64,000 nucleotides of DNA from Lachnospiraceae bacterium XBB1006. Its GTDB lineage: Bacteria; Bacillota; Clostridia; Lachnospirales; Lachnospiraceae. This document shows, in pieces, positions 28,850 through 37,752 of this stretch; position 1 is the first letter of the stretch, and each line of letters starts with the position of its first letter. The stretch lies in assembly GCA_900115795.1 (NCBI GenBank), contig FOXT01000009.1, positions 83,044-147,043 of the forward strand, read 5' to 3'. The notes beneath the pieces are model-generated. The model saw nothing but the letters and a program-made list of their open reading frames with translations. It did not search any database and was not told where the DNA came from. The translations under genes were made by a program, and so were the position numbers.

Positions 28850-29456
28850 AGAACCTACCGAGAAAATGATAAAGCTTTTTGACGCAGTGGCTGCCCTCTT
28901 AGAGGAGGGGGCCGACGTCAAAGATCTGAAGGTAATTGATATTACAGAGCGCGCCGGCATTGGAAAAGGAACCGCTTACGAGTATTTCAAGTCAAAAGAA
29001 GAGTTGTTGTTAGAGGCACAGATTTACTATTTTGATCAAAAAGTGAAATGGCTATGCCGGCAGGTTGGAAAGGCAGGCACTTTTTCCGACGCTATTGACG
29101 CTTGCTGTACTGCAATCGATGACATGTTGCATAACGAAGCCGGCATGCGGGTGCTTTTCCGATACGCATTAGGCGGCATGGAAGAGGGTAGCGAAAAGCG
29201 ACGTTGTGAAGACAACGAGGGCATGGATGTATTTTTCGCGGGGCTGGTGAAGCTTGGAAGACAGGATGGATTGTTTGCAAATAGCGATGACGAGCAGGTC
29301 ATCAATACGTTGGTGACGGAGTTGGTTGGCTACGGAATCACCTGTAATATGTGGCAAAAGCGTCATCCGGCTGTGGACGGCTACCAGGAATTTCAGAAAA
29401 AGAATCGGGCGTATTGCAAGAAAGCGATTCGCGCAATATTAGAAACTGGAGAATAG
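28830..29456 (+). CDS. TetR family repressor, likely of the upstream RND gene
   Basis: The 208-residue protein has a TetR helix-turn-helix in residues 25-65 (VIDITERAGIGKGTAYEYFKSKEELL) and a helical ligand-binding C-terminal domain. It overlaps the RND gene by 20 bp with an AAGGAGG site inside that gene, so the two are coupled. The operator in front of the RND gene is a typical TetR palindrome, so the protein probably represses its own operon until a pump substrate binds. Confidence 0.9.
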   Translation: MISPIYKEPTEKMIKLFDAVAALLEEGADVKDLKVIDITERAGIGKGTAYEYFKSKEELLLEAQIYYFDQKVKWLCRQVGKAGTFSDAIDACCTAIDDMLHNEAGMRVLFRYALGGMEEGSEKRRCEDNEGMDVFFAGLVKLGRQDGLFANSDDEQVINTLVTELVGYGITCNMWQKRHPAVDGYQEFQKKNRAYCKKAIRAILETGE

Positions 29457-29461
29457 GGGGA

Positions 29462-29527
29462 GACAAAGTTGTAAAGTTTTGCATACACTTCTGTCTATTG
29501 TAATGGATACTTTGCTTATAGTAATAT
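29462..29527 (+). promoter_or_regulatory. Palindromic operator and promoter (copy 1 of a shared pair)
   Basis: GACAAAGTTGTA and TACACTTCTGTC form an imperfect 34-bp palindrome with a 10-nt centre. Two nt later comes TTGTAA (29498-29503) and, after 18 bp, TAATAT. The same geometry is found at 37753. No strong gene follows within 900 bp. Confidence 0.45.
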
Positions 29528-29540
29528 TTAATTGAAGATA

Positions 29541-29681
29541 ATGCAAAAGAGAAACAAGAAGTATCCGTACGTGAAATCCACTAAATTCAATGGAAAAAAG
29601 TGGTATCATAATTTTCAACGAAGAAGTGAATTGATTGATCCGTTCTTCGTAAATGAATTAAAAGATGTGGATGGCAATTAG
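29541..29681 (+). other. 46-codon open frame of doubtful status
   Basis: It begins MQKRNKKYPYVKSTKF and ends before the hairpin array. There is no good ribosome site and no recognised family. It is either a short protein read from the promoter at 29498 or a remnant. Confidence 0.2.
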
Positions 29682-29725
29682 TTCCGGAAGCCTTTGGAGA
29701 GATTTGGCAGTATCAAGGCATTAAT

Positions 29726-30079
29726 TACCGCTAGAGTACATGAATTTCATTCCTGGGGGTAGTGATTTTTGATACATTTGAAAATTACTACCCCTAAAGT
29801 ATGGGCTTTTATAAATTTAGCGGTAGTGGGACTTCCTGGTTTTGGATTTTTCTACCGTTAAAAAATTGTTTTCGAGTATTTAGTGGTAGGCTTGTACCTT
29901 ACTTTGAAGGTTTGTTTCGGTCTATTATGTTGATTTCGGGAATTTGAACGTCAGTATAGCGATATTCTATGAAAAACCGTACCCTTAAAAGTGCCGGATG
30001 GTTCCTTTTGGGGGTAAAGTTTTTAGCTTCACAAACTTTGTCTACCGTCAAGTTTATTATTCTATGAGATTAGCGGTAG
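29726..30079. repeat. Array of six hairpins with a shared TAGCGGTAG/CTACCGCTA box
   Basis: Boxes alternate in orientation about every 31 nt: CTACC-type boxes at about 29726, 29789, 29852, 29978, 30042 and GGTAG-type boxes at about 29756, 29818, 29881, 30011, 30071. Neighbouring boxes pair: GGGGTAGTGATTTT with AAAATTACTACCCC (14 bp, one GU), TAGCGGTAG with CTACCGTTA (9 bp), TACCCTTAAAAG with CTTTTGGGGGTA (12 bp, two GU), AAAGTTT with AAACTTT, and CTACCG with CGGTAG. The inner stems differ but stay complementary. No protein-coding gene is seen in this stretch. Confidence 0.65.
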
Positions 30080-30239
30080 AAATTCACGATTCTATATTTT
30101 TGAGGACGTTCGGAGCAATATTGTATGGCAGGCGGATAGGATTTATAAATAAAAAAATTGTAAGAAATTGACAAAAACCGGCTCTAATAAAGTAAGATGC
30201 GGTTTTCCCACACTTGCAAAATAATTGACAATAAGATAA

Positions 30240-30410
30240 AGTGCCATCAGTAAGACGAAGGAAAAATACGAAAACTATCTGTTTACGGTGGCGGTCCATA
30301 TTGTAGAAATAAAAGAGGATGCAGAGGAAATCCGGGTGGATCGTCCCTTTGGCTTTGCCGTTACAGACGAGAACGGAATTGTACTTTTTGAAGGTGTGAA
30401 GTGGAATTAA
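30240..30410 (+). pseudogene. Serpin C-terminal remnant
   Basis: The open frame of 56 codons ends IRVDRPFGFAV then TDENGIVLFEGVKWN, which lines up with the C-terminal end of the intact serpin just downstream (ICNRPFFYAI, ADENGMVYYEG) and with the serpin signature. Everything upstream of the reactive-loop region is missing and there is a stop just before. It is most simply the tail of a second serpin gene left after a duplication and deletion. Confidence 0.65.
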
Positions 30411-30432
30411 GATTGGAGGGTGAAGTAGACAG

Positions 30433-32007
30433 ATGAAAACAAAATGGATTAGCGTAGTGCTCGTTGTGGCGTTGACAATCGGATTGTGGGGTGTGGCAGG
30501 ATGCAAGCGACATGAAAAAAAGAAGGAAACGCAGAACCCGGTTTCAGAAGAAAATGCGGGTGGGGTACTGCTTGCAAAAGCAGGAAAGCCTGGAGAAAAA
30601 GGGAAGCAGGTAACAGGGGATTTTACTGCAGCAATGGCAGGAGGTAAGATGGCAAAGGAGCTCTTACAGACGGGGCTACCGGGTAACAGGGTTTACTCGC
30701 CGATAACCCTTTCTATGATGATGGCAATGCTGACAGATGCATCTTCCGGACAGGCCAGACAAGAAATTCTAAAGCTGATGGGCTGGAAGTCTCTTGAGGA
30801 CGTAAAGAAGCAGGTGAGGTCGGTATACGCGGCGGCAAACCGGAAAACAGAGAATGGAGAAACCCGGATGGCGAATGCGATTTGGCTTCGTGATGATGAA
30901 TCCTATCATGAGGAAAAAATAGCGGAACTGGCTGATGATTTTTTTGCAGATTCTTTTTCGGGAAAAATGGGTTCCGCTGAGTATGATAAGTTTCATCAAA
31001 CGTGGTTAAATGAGCAGACGAAAGATCTGCTTTCGGATGAGGTAAAGAAAATGAACTTCATTGAAACACAAAAAATAGCATTGTCCTGTGCCGGTTATTT
31101 TCGCCAACAATGGCCGGAAAAGATGGATCTGATTAAGAAAAACTTTTTCTGGGGAAGAACCGGCGCAACAATGGTGGATATGCTTGAAAAAGAAGATACG
31201 ATGCCACTTTATCGAGGAGAGAATTACAAGGCTGTCGGATTGCCGTTTCATAACGGATTCGTGTTCTGGTTGTTTTTACCGGATTCGGAGTATTCGGTGG
31301 AGGATGTGCTGGTGGATAACCGTTATCTCTCCATAATGAAGGGGGAGATAGAGCCGGAGGATACCGATGCAAAGATGGTAGTTCGTTTTCCGAAATTCGA
31401 CATCACAACATCATTGGATGCAGCAAAAGGAATTGCCAATCAGTCATACTTGCAAATCTTTGATGACCGGGGAGCATTCCGGGAACTGACCGATGGCATG
31501 ATGTATGTGAGCAGTATACAACATGCAACGCGAATTCTTGTGGATGAATATGGCGCTACGGCCGCCTCTTTTGCGGAAGCTGAATTGGATGGTGCATATA
31601 TGCCGGAGGATACGGAATATTTCATCTGTAACCGTCCCTTCTTCTATGCCATAGCTGATGAGAATGGGATGGTCTATTATGAAGGAATTATGCAGCAGGG
31701 AGAAAAGATTACGGATACCGAAGTGAAAATTCGCCAGCCAATCGTGAAAGTAAACGGACAAATTTATGTGAAAACGGATGAGGTCGCAAAGGTTACTTGT
31801 GGAACGGCAGACGGCAGAATCCGGTGGTCGGGGGAACCCGGGAAAATGCCTATCAATGATGATAGCAGCAACTTTGGCGAGGGATATCGCTATCAGTATG
31901 CAGATGAATATCATCTGAGTGTGGAAATTGACGGAATCTGGTACGCATTTGAACGTGTGTCGGATATCAGTACACTTTACTATAAAACCAATGAGGATGA
32001 GAAATGA
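30433..32007 (+). CDS. Lipoprotein serpin with C-terminal extension
   Basis: Serpins trap serine or cysteine proteases by a suicide loop. This 524-residue protein has a lipoprotein signal with lipobox VAGC (Cys24), so it should be anchored outside the membrane. The serpin fold spans about 60-422: N-terminal block NRVYSPITLSMMMAML, hinge DEYGATAASFAEAE (371-384), and the signature FICNRPFFYAI (397-407). The small-residue hinge suggests an inhibitory serpin; the scissile bond is probably near Ala388-Tyr-Met390 but cannot be fixed. About 100 residues (424-524) extend past the normal serpin end. The ribosome site GGAGGG is 13 nt away, a long spacing. Confidence 0.92.
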   Translation: MKTKWISVVLVVALTIGLWGVAGCKRHEKKKETQNPVSEENAGGVLLAKAGKPGEKGKQVTGDFTAAMAGGKMAKELLQTGLPGNRVYSPITLSMMMAMLTDASSGQARQEILKLMGWKSLEDVKKQVRSVYAAANRKTENGETRMANAIWLRDDESYHEEKIAELADDFFADSFSGKMGSAEYDKFHQTWLNEQTKDLLSDEVKKMNFIETQKIALSCAGYFRQQWPEKMDLIKKNFFWGRTGATMVDMLEKEDTMPLYRGENYKAVGLPFHNGFVFWLFLPDSEYSVEDVLVDNRYLSIMKGEIEPEDTDAKMVVRFPKFDITTSLDAAKGIANQSYLQIFDDRGAFRELTDGMMYVSSIQHATRILVDEYGATAASFAEAELDGAYMPEDTEYFICNRPFFYAIADENGMVYYEGIMQQGEKITDTEVKIRQPIVKVNGQIYVKTDEVAKVTCGTADGRIRWSGEPGKMPINDDSSNFGEGYRYQYADEYHLSVEIDGIWYAFERVSDISTLYYKTNEDEK

Positions 32008-32117
32008 CAAAAGGAGCCGGTTTGGCTCCGTACGAGAATAAATACTTGACTTTTTTGGGAGATTGGAGTATCCTAACCTAGCTGTGTTAAAAGTATGAAG
32101 AAAAAGGAGCAAGAGTG

Positions 32118-32426
32118 ATGGAACTTGAAGAGATTTTGAGAAGGGAATTTGAAGGCACAGACGTACCGTATATTGAGATTCGACGAACCATTCCGTCACC
32201 GGATGGTAGTGATATTGATATCATGTATGGCGCATGCCAGCTTGTGGATGACCAGCTGGTTTCTATTGATGGTGATCGCTATGGAATGGATACCAGTTGC
32301 GACAAGTATTATATTTATAAGACGCAGAAGGATAAGGTAATTGACAGACTTCCGGAGCATTCCGAGTATTTAATTAATGCAGGAACGAGATGTCTTGTGG
32401 TATGGGAGAATACCAAGGATAAGTAG
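32118..32426 (+). CDS. Small acidic cytoplasmic protein, unknown function
   Basis: The function is not recognised. The 102-residue protein has no signal or membrane segment and a mixed alpha/beta look, with a central GSDIDIMYGACQL and a C-terminal LINAGTRCLVVWEN. An AAGGAG site lies 8 nt before the ATG; a GTG one codon earlier is possible. It sits between the serpin and a terminator shared with the convergent chemoreceptor gene. There is a GGAGCC / GGCTCC hairpin (32011-32027) in between, without a T-tract. Confidence 0.65.
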   Translation: MELEEILRREFEGTDVPYIEIRRTIPSPDGSDIDIMYGACQLVDDQLVSIDGDRYGMDTSCDKYYIYKTQKDKVIDRLPEHSEYLINAGTRCLVVWENTKDK

Positions 32427-32471
32427 GTAATTTTGCGAAGTGAAATTACCGTATGGGATGGGAGCAGAGCA

Positions 32472-32506
32472 AATCCCCGGCAGGAGAAATCTTGCCGGGG
32501 ATTATT
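32472..32506. terminator. Bidirectional terminator
   Basis: AATCCCCGGCA / TGCCGGGGATT is a strong stem between two convergent genes, with T-rich flank on the plus strand and A-rich flank that would serve the minus-strand chemoreceptor. Confidence 0.8.
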
Positions 32507-32526
32507 TATTGTTGCGCAAGTGTGGG

Positions 32527-34065
32527 CTAGCTATTTAATAGATGGCTTATTTCATCTACCATTTCATTGATGGTTCTAGCTTGAACGGATACCTCTTCAG
32601 TATTTTTTGCATTATTTTCCGCCATTGCTCTGATTGCTACGAACTGCTCATTTTCATTTCTGATGCTTTCTGCAATGTCTTGATTAATAGTAACAGTTTG
32701 TCTAATAATATCTGCTTGACGTTTAATGGCTGTATTCATTTCAGTAACAGTATCAACCGAATCACGCAACATACCACTCATAGCTCGAATATCATCAAAT
32801 ACTTTTTTGAACTGTTCGTTTTGTTCATCAAGTTTTGATGCGTTATTCTCTACTTGTGTTGTGATTTCCTTTACGTTTAATTGTACTCGATTAATTACAG
32901 CGCCAATATCATTAAGGGAATATGAGGTACTTTCCGCAAGCTTACCTACTTCTGTTGCAACAACTGCAAACCCCCGACCTGCTTCGCCGGCTCTTGCTGC
33001 TTCAATAGATGCATTCAGAGCAAGAAGACTGATTGAAGAAGAAATACCCTGGATTAATTCTAATGTTGTTCCTATTTCTCCTACGGCTTTCGAAAGCCTC
33101 TCTGCTATATTAGTAGTTGTGGCCATAGATTCTGATACTTCTGTATTAATGCCTTGTAAATCGTTAAGAGATTTTTCGTTCTCATTAGATTTAATAAGGA
33201 GATTATCTGAAGTTGTTTCGACTTTCCCTACATTTTCTTCTACGATATTTTCGCATTCGCTAAGTTCGGAAAGATTATTCATGCTTTCGTCTGCTTTAAA
33301 GCCAAGTGAATTACTGCTTTCAACAAGGTTATCACTTGTGGCAGATAGTTCTTCGGCAGAGGCGCTTTCATTTGATGCAATGTCAAGGAGAGTTGAACCA
33401 GCCACAACCATTTTTTCGGATATACTTTTGACTGCATTCATAACGCCGATAACTCTTCTATTATTATCTTCCAATTCGTCCTTCTTTGCAGTAACAAGAA
33501 AATGCGAAACAAAGAAAATAAATATTGTAATGCCTGCTAATGAAATAGTTAAGCCAACAATACACATTATGATATCGGTTACAAATAATTCATCTTTTGC
33601 AGGAAGAAGCTGTGAACCTCTAACAACCCATCCACTTATAAGAGAGATGATACAGACGGCACCAGTTGCTAACAATTGCTTTATGTCTAGGAAAAATCCT
33701 ATGAGTGTTAAGAAGAAAGCCAAGAATCCCCAAAAATTGCGGGTTGGACACATATATACAATATAAGTCCATTGAATAATTAGAACTAATGAACAGAAAA
33801 CTTTGCCTAATTGCAATTTCCCATCAAGAAGATATCCGTCTTCGTCGAAGGAGCTTTTTAAAATTAACATACCAATTACAAGGAAACTTACATCCATTAC
33901 AGTAAAACAAATTACAGCAAGCCATGGCATTGTTTTATAGAAGCCTAATACTTTTTCAACTATGAACATAGTTGTAGCAAACATGCATGCTCCGGTTAAA
34001 GCAATAATTCCCCATTTGAATACAGCTGAAAGGTAGACTTCGAAAGCAGTCTTTTTATTATTCAT
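32527..34065 (-). CDS. Methyl-accepting chemotaxis protein with multi-helix membrane input
   Basis: This chemoreceptor signals to CheA/CheW and the flagellar motor. The 512-residue protein has about six membrane helices in residues 10-190 with no large extracellular ligand domain and no clear HAMP, then a cytoplasmic signalling hairpin whose tip is [31 protein letters not shown]. The start is the Met with a GGGGGG site about 9 nt upstream; the frame is open 48 nt further. The input may sense membrane state or a small hydrophobic signal. The yvyF/rod genes elsewhere in the window agree with motility. Confidence 0.9.
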   Translation of the reverse strand: MNNKKTAFEVYLSAVFKWGIIALTGACMFATTMFIVEKVLGFYKTMPWLAVICFTVMDVSFLVIGMLILKSSFDEDGYLLDGKLQLGKVFCSLVLIIQWTYIVYMCPTRNFWGFLAFFLTLIGFFLDIKQLLATGAVCIISLISGWVVRGSQLLPAKDELFVTDIIMCIVGLTISLAGITIFIFFVSHFLVTAKKDELEDNNRRVIGVMNAVKSISEKMVVAGSTLLDIASNESASAEELSATSDNLVESSNSLGFKADESMNNLSELSECENIVEENVGKVETTSDNLLIKSNENEKSLNDLQGINTEVSESMATTTNIAERLSKAVGEIGTTLELIQGISSSISLLALNASIEAARAGEAGRGFAVVATEVGKLAESTSYSLNDIGAVINRVQLNVKEITTQVENNASKLDEQNEQFKKVFDDIRAMSGMLRDSVDTVTEMNTAIKRQADIIRQTVTINQDIAESIRNENEQFVAIRAMAENNAKNTEEVSVQARTINEMVDEISHLLNS

Positions 34066-34224
34066 TGATTTGTACCCCCCGTTCAAGATATTTGTTATAG
34101 AATAGTATAGCAAGGAATTGTGATAAAGTTGTTAAAAATGTTTCTGTATTATTTAAGAAAAGTGCCTACAAGAAAAAAGAAGTGGGATGTGGAGTGAAAG
34201 ACCGACTCAATTAGGATTTTTTTC

Positions 34225-34253
34225 TTGCAATTTCAATGCAAAAGGGCTATACT
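34225..34253 (+). promoter_or_regulatory. Predicted valS promoter
   Basis: TTGCAA and TATACT with 17-bp spacing. It lies before the inserted element and the T-box, so the RNA would start near 34260. Confidence 0.7.
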
Positions 34254-34267
34254 GAATTCTGTAGTTA

Positions 34268-34438
34268 TATTTTAAAGGCATTTAGTTAATTGCGAAACTC
34301 TTATGCCACGACCGTGGCATGTTGAATTTGCATAAAAATCGTTCTCGCAAGTTAACTTGCAGAGACGATTTATTATGCAAATTGCTCATGCGGCATTCGC
34401 CGCAGAACAGTTTCGCAAATACCTATTTTAAAGGCATT
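34268..34438. mobile_element. MITE-like palindromic element flanked by 15-bp direct repeats
   Basis: TATTTTAAAGGCATT occurs at 34268-34282 and again at 34424-34438. The 141 bp between them have inverted ends (TTGCGAAACT at 34290 and AGTTTCGCAA at 34409) and an inner palindrome around 34325-34384 (AATTTGCATAA against TTATGCAAATT, with AAATCG / CGATTT). It holds no gene. The same end sequence flanks the transposase remnant near 61 kb. The element sits in the valS leader between promoter and T-box. Confidence 0.7.
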
Positions 34439-34684
34439 GATAAAGAGGAGTACATATTCGGAGGCTGTCAGAGAGGATCTCTCACCGGCTGCAAGGAGAT
34501 CTCAGGGAAGGATATGGAAGGTAGCTTTTGAGCCGATACCTGAACCGCATAGATGAGCACAGTAGGGTACTCCGGGAATTCCCGTTATAGAATCAATGAG
34601 ATGCGCTTAAACGAAGAAGCGTAAGTAAGGTGGTACCGCGATAACACGCCCTTACAGAGGAGTCCTCTGTAAGGGCGATTTTGT
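34439..34684 (+). promoter_or_regulatory. T-box riboswitch of valS
   Basis: A T-box leader senses uncharged tRNA and lets transcription continue when valine is short. The conserved T-box AAGGTGGTACCGCG is at 34627-34640, with TGGT available for the tRNA acceptor end. It overlaps the base of a strong terminator (GCCCTTACAGAGG / CCTCTGTAAGGGC, 34648-34676, followed by ATTTT). A likely GTA (Val) specifier codon is at 34521-34523 in the stem I loop (GAAGGTAGC). The downstream valS fits the specifier. Confidence 0.9.
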
Positions 34685-34689
34685 GCAGA

Positions 34690-34997
34690 GCACTTAATGA
34701 GGTGCCCTTGAAGGGCGGCCGAATTTAGTGCGAGCCATATCCGAACACTTAGCGAAGCGAAGCAGAGCTTTAGTGAGAGGATAGTGCAGAGTACTAAGCA
34801 CCCGAGGACTTCACCAAATAGTCGATGAGCACCTACCTGATGTTGCTTTCGAGGCACTCAGGTATTGTGAGGTGTGTATTCTCTATAAGCAAGGCTTTTG
34901 CGAGCGTCGGCACTTGATTTTGCAGGGCAAAATCTTATGTGCCGCTACGCTTGCAACGAAGCGAAAGCGACCTTGCGATAGAGAATACGCACCTCAC
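34690..34997. repeat. Cluster of large inverted repeats between T-box terminator and valS
   Basis: Three nested hairpins fill the space where a ribosome site would normally follow. One is near 34733-34777 (CACTTAGC / GCTTTAGTG), one near 34833-34873 (TACCTGA / TCAGGTA inside CACCT / AGGTG), and one is a 131-bp palindrome 34867-34997 with arms GTGAGGTG.GTATTCTCTAT and its complement. Its apex is the perfect hairpin GATTTTGC AGG GCAAAATC. No gene is supported here. Confidence 0.65.
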
Positions 34998-35039
34998 AAA
35001 AACGAGGGTGCTCAAAAAACACATTACGGAGGTGCGAAT

Positions 35040-37685
35040 ATGAGTAAAGAATTAGCAAAAACCTACGATCCAAAAGGTCTTGAGGATCGTTTGTACAAAA
35101 AATGGGAAGAGAATGGATATTTCCATTCTGAAGTAGACAGAAGCAGAAAATCGTTTACCATTGTGATGCCGCCGCCAAACATTACCGGTCAGCTTCACAT
35201 GGGGCATGCACTTGATAACACCATGCAGGATATACTGATTCGTTATAAGAAAATGCAGGGATTCAATACCTTATGGCAGCCGGGAACGGACCATGCGGCA
35301 ATTTCTACCGAAGTTAAGATAATTAATGCACTGAAGGAGCAAGGTATTGATAAAGAAGAATTAGGACGTGATGGGTTCTTAAAGAGAGCATGGGAGTGGA
35401 AAGAAGAGTATGGCGGACGCATTGTAAAACAGCTTAAGAAAATGGGCTCTGCAGCGGACTGGGAAAGAGAACGTTTTACTATGGATGAAGGCTGTAGCAA
35501 AGCAGTACAGAAGACGTTTATTGATCTTCACAAGAAGGGGTTAATCTATAAAGGTAACCGTATTGTAAACTGGTGTCCGGTTTGTAAGACATCCATTTCC
35601 GATGCAGAGGTAGAGCATGAGGATCAGGCAGGACATTTCTGGCACATCAACTATCCGATTAAGGATTCCGATGAATTTGTGGAGATTGCCACCACTCGTC
35701 CGGAAACCATGATTGGAGATACGGCCATTGCAGTAAACCCACATGACGAGCGCTATCAGCATTTGATAGGTAAAAAGGCAATTCTGCCATTGGTTGGAAG
35801 AGAGATTCCAATCGTAGCAGATGAGTATGTAGATATGGAATTCGGAACCGGTTGCGTAAAAATTACACCGGCACATGACCCGAATGATTTCGAGGTTGGC
35901 AAGCGTCATAATTTAGAAGAAATCAATGTAATGAACGATGATGCCACTATGAATGAGAAGGCCGGCAAATATGCAGGCATGGACCGTTACGAAGCAAGAA
36001 AGGCTATGATTGACGATTTGAAGGAGCAGGGACTTCTGGTTAAAATTGTTGACCATTCCCATAATGTAGGAATCCATGACCGTTGTAAAACCACCATTGA
36101 GCCAATGGCAAAATTACAGTGGTTCGTTAAAATGGATGAGTTAATTAAACCGGCTATGGAAGCCATTGATAAAGGAGATTTAAGATTTGTTCCGGAAAAT
36201 TATGCAAAAACTTATTTCCATTGGCTAGAAGGAATGCGTGACTGGTGTATCAGTCGACAGTTATGGTGGGGACACCGGATTCCGGCTTACTATTGCAAGG
36301 ACTGTGGTGAGATAGTGGTAGCAGAAGAAATGCCAAGCGTATGTCCGAAGTGTGGAAAGAATCATTTCGAGCAGGATCCGGATACCTTAGACACCTGGTT
36401 TTCCTCTGCTTTGTGGCCGTTCTCAACACTCGGATGGCCAGAGAAAACCGAAGAACTTGACTATTATTATCCGACGGATGTATTGGTAACCGGATATGAC
36501 ATCATCTTCTTCTGGGTTGTTCGTATGGTATTCTCCGGATATGAGCATACCGGAAAATGTCCGTTCCATACTGTTCTGATTCACGGTCTGGTTCGTGATG
36601 CACAGGGTAGAAAGATGAGTAAGTCCTTAGGAAATGGAATTGACCCGTTGGAAATAATTGACCAGTATGGTGCCGATGCCCTTAGAATGTCGCTTTTGAC
36701 AGGAAATGCACCTGGTAACGATATGCGTTTTAGAGATGAGAAGATGGAAGCAAGCCGTAACTTTGCTAACAAGGTTTGGAATGCATCCCGTTTTATTATG
36801 ATGAATTTGGAAGGACAGAACGTAACGAAGCCGGAGCTTTCCGAGTTAAATAACTTAGACAAAGCGATTTTGTGTAAGCTTAATAAGCTGGCGAAAGAAG
36901 TGACCGAGAACCTGGATAAATATGAACTTGGTATTGCACTCTCTAAGGTATACGATTTCATCTGGGATGAGTTCTGCGACTGGTACATCGAGATGAGCAA
37001 GCCGGTTCTTTGGGCAAAAGAGGAAAATCCGAAGGCTGCCAATGCAACCCTTTGGACCTTAAAGACGGTACTTTCCGAGGCAATGAAGATGCTTCACCCG
37101 TTTATGCCATTTATTACTGAAGAAATCTATTGTACCTTACTGCCGGAAGAGGAAAGCATCATGCTGACTTCCTGGCCGCAGTTTAAGGAAGAATGGAACT
37201 TCGCTGAGTGTGAGTCCCAGTTTGAAATGGTAAAAGAACTGGTTCGCGGTATCCGTAATACCCGTACCGGTATGGATGTTCCGCCAAGCCGAAAGGCAAA
37301 AGTGATTATCGTAGCAGGGAAGGAAGAGGTAAGAAATGCATTTGCCGCTTTTGAAAACAGCTACAAGAACTTAGCTTCTGCTAATGAAATTGTGATTCAG
37401 GCAGAAAAGACAGGTATCGATGAGGATGCGGTATCCGTAGTAACTGCCGATGCAGTTTGCTACATTCCATTGGCAGAGTTGATTGATTTCGAAAAGGAAA
37501 AAGCACGTCTTACCAAGGAAAAAGAGCGTCTGGAGAAAGAACTTGCCCGTTCTCACAACATGTTGAACAACGAGAAGTTCGTAAGCAAGGCTCCGACAGC
37601 TAAGATTCAAGAAGAAAAAGACAAACTTGCCAAGTATGAGCAGATGATGGAAGAAGTAACGAAACGTTTAGAAGCGTTGAAGTAA
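35040..37685 (+). CDS. valS: Valyl-tRNA synthetase
   Basis: ValRS charges tRNA-Val and edits misactivated threonine. The 881-residue protein has the HIGH motif as HMGH near residue 50 (in NITGQLHMGHA), a CP1 editing domain, a Cys4 zinc insert (CKDCGE, CPKCGK), the KMSKS loop (GRKMSKSLGN), an anticodon-binding domain and a C-terminal coiled-coil arm (about 810-881). The ATG with GGAGG at 7 nt is chosen; the frame is open through the structured leader for 56 more codons, but that stretch is palindrome and not family sequence. Expression is controlled by the T-box. Confidence 0.97.
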   Translation: MSKELAKTYDPKGLEDRLYKKWEENGYFHSEVDRSRKSFTIVMPPPNITGQLHMGHALDNTMQDILIRYKKMQGFNTLWQPGTDHAAISTEVKIINALKEQGIDKEELGRDGFLKRAWEWKEEYGGRIVKQLKKMGSAADWERERFTMDEGCSKAVQKTFIDLHKKGLIYKGNRIVNWCPVCKTSISDAEVEHEDQAGHFWHINYPIKDSDEFVEIATTRPETMIGDTAIAVNPHDERYQHLIGKKAILPLVGREIPIVADEYVDMEFGTGCVKITPAHDPNDFEVGKRHNLEEINVMNDDATMNEKAGKYAGMDRYEARKAMIDDLKEQGLLVKIVDHSHNVGIHDRCKTTIEPMAKLQWFVKMDELIKPAMEAIDKGDLRFVPENYAKTYFHWLEGMRDWCISRQLWWGHRIPAYYCKDCGEIVVAEEMPSVCPKCGKNHFEQDPDTLDTWFSSALWPFSTLGWPEKTEELDYYYPTDVLVTGYDIIFFWVVRMVFSGYEHTGKCPFHTVLIHGLVRDAQGRKMSKSLGNGIDPLEIIDQYGADALRMSLLTGNAPGNDMRFRDEKMEASRNFANKVWNASRFIMMNLEGQNVTKPELSELNNLDKAILCKLNKLAKEVTENLDKYELGIALSKVYDFIWDEFCDWYIEMSKPVLWAKEENPKAANATLWTLKTVLSEAMKMLHPFMPFITEEIYCTLLPEEESIMLTSWPQFKEEWNFAECESQFEMVKELVRGIRNTRTGMDVPPSRKAKVIIVAGKEEVRNAFAAFENSYKNLASANEIVIQAEKTGIDEDAVSVVTADAVCYIPLAELIDFEKEKARLTKEKERLEKELARSHNMLNNEKFVSKAPTAKIQEEKDKLAKYEQMMEEVTKRLEALK

Positions 37686-37692
37686 CTATAGA

Positions 37693-37738
37693 GGCTGCCA
37701 CTTTAGATGCGAGAACATCTAGGGTGGTGGCCTTTTTT
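37693..37738 (+). terminator. Terminator after valS
   Basis: GGC.GCCAC / GTGGTGGCC stem with an inner AGATG / CATCT, followed by six T residues. Confidence 0.85.
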
Positions 37739-37752
37739 GGCGCCTGAAAACG

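Noticed and set aside
29726-30079. CRISPR array
   Set aside because: Boxes vary, orientation alternates, spacers are not of constant length and no cas gene is seen; the hairpin explanation fits better.
32726-33766. 346-codon frame opposite the chemoreceptor gene
   Set aside because: It is Ser-rich antisense of a clear chemoreceptor and has no family pattern.
34319-34531. 70-codon frame over the MITE-like element and T-box
   Set aside because: It lies in structured leader RNA and crosses the T-box stem I.
34872-35039. Longer N terminus for valyl-tRNA synthetase
   Set aside because: The extension translates a 131-bp palindrome and lacks a ribosome site; GGAGG precedes the ATG at 35040.
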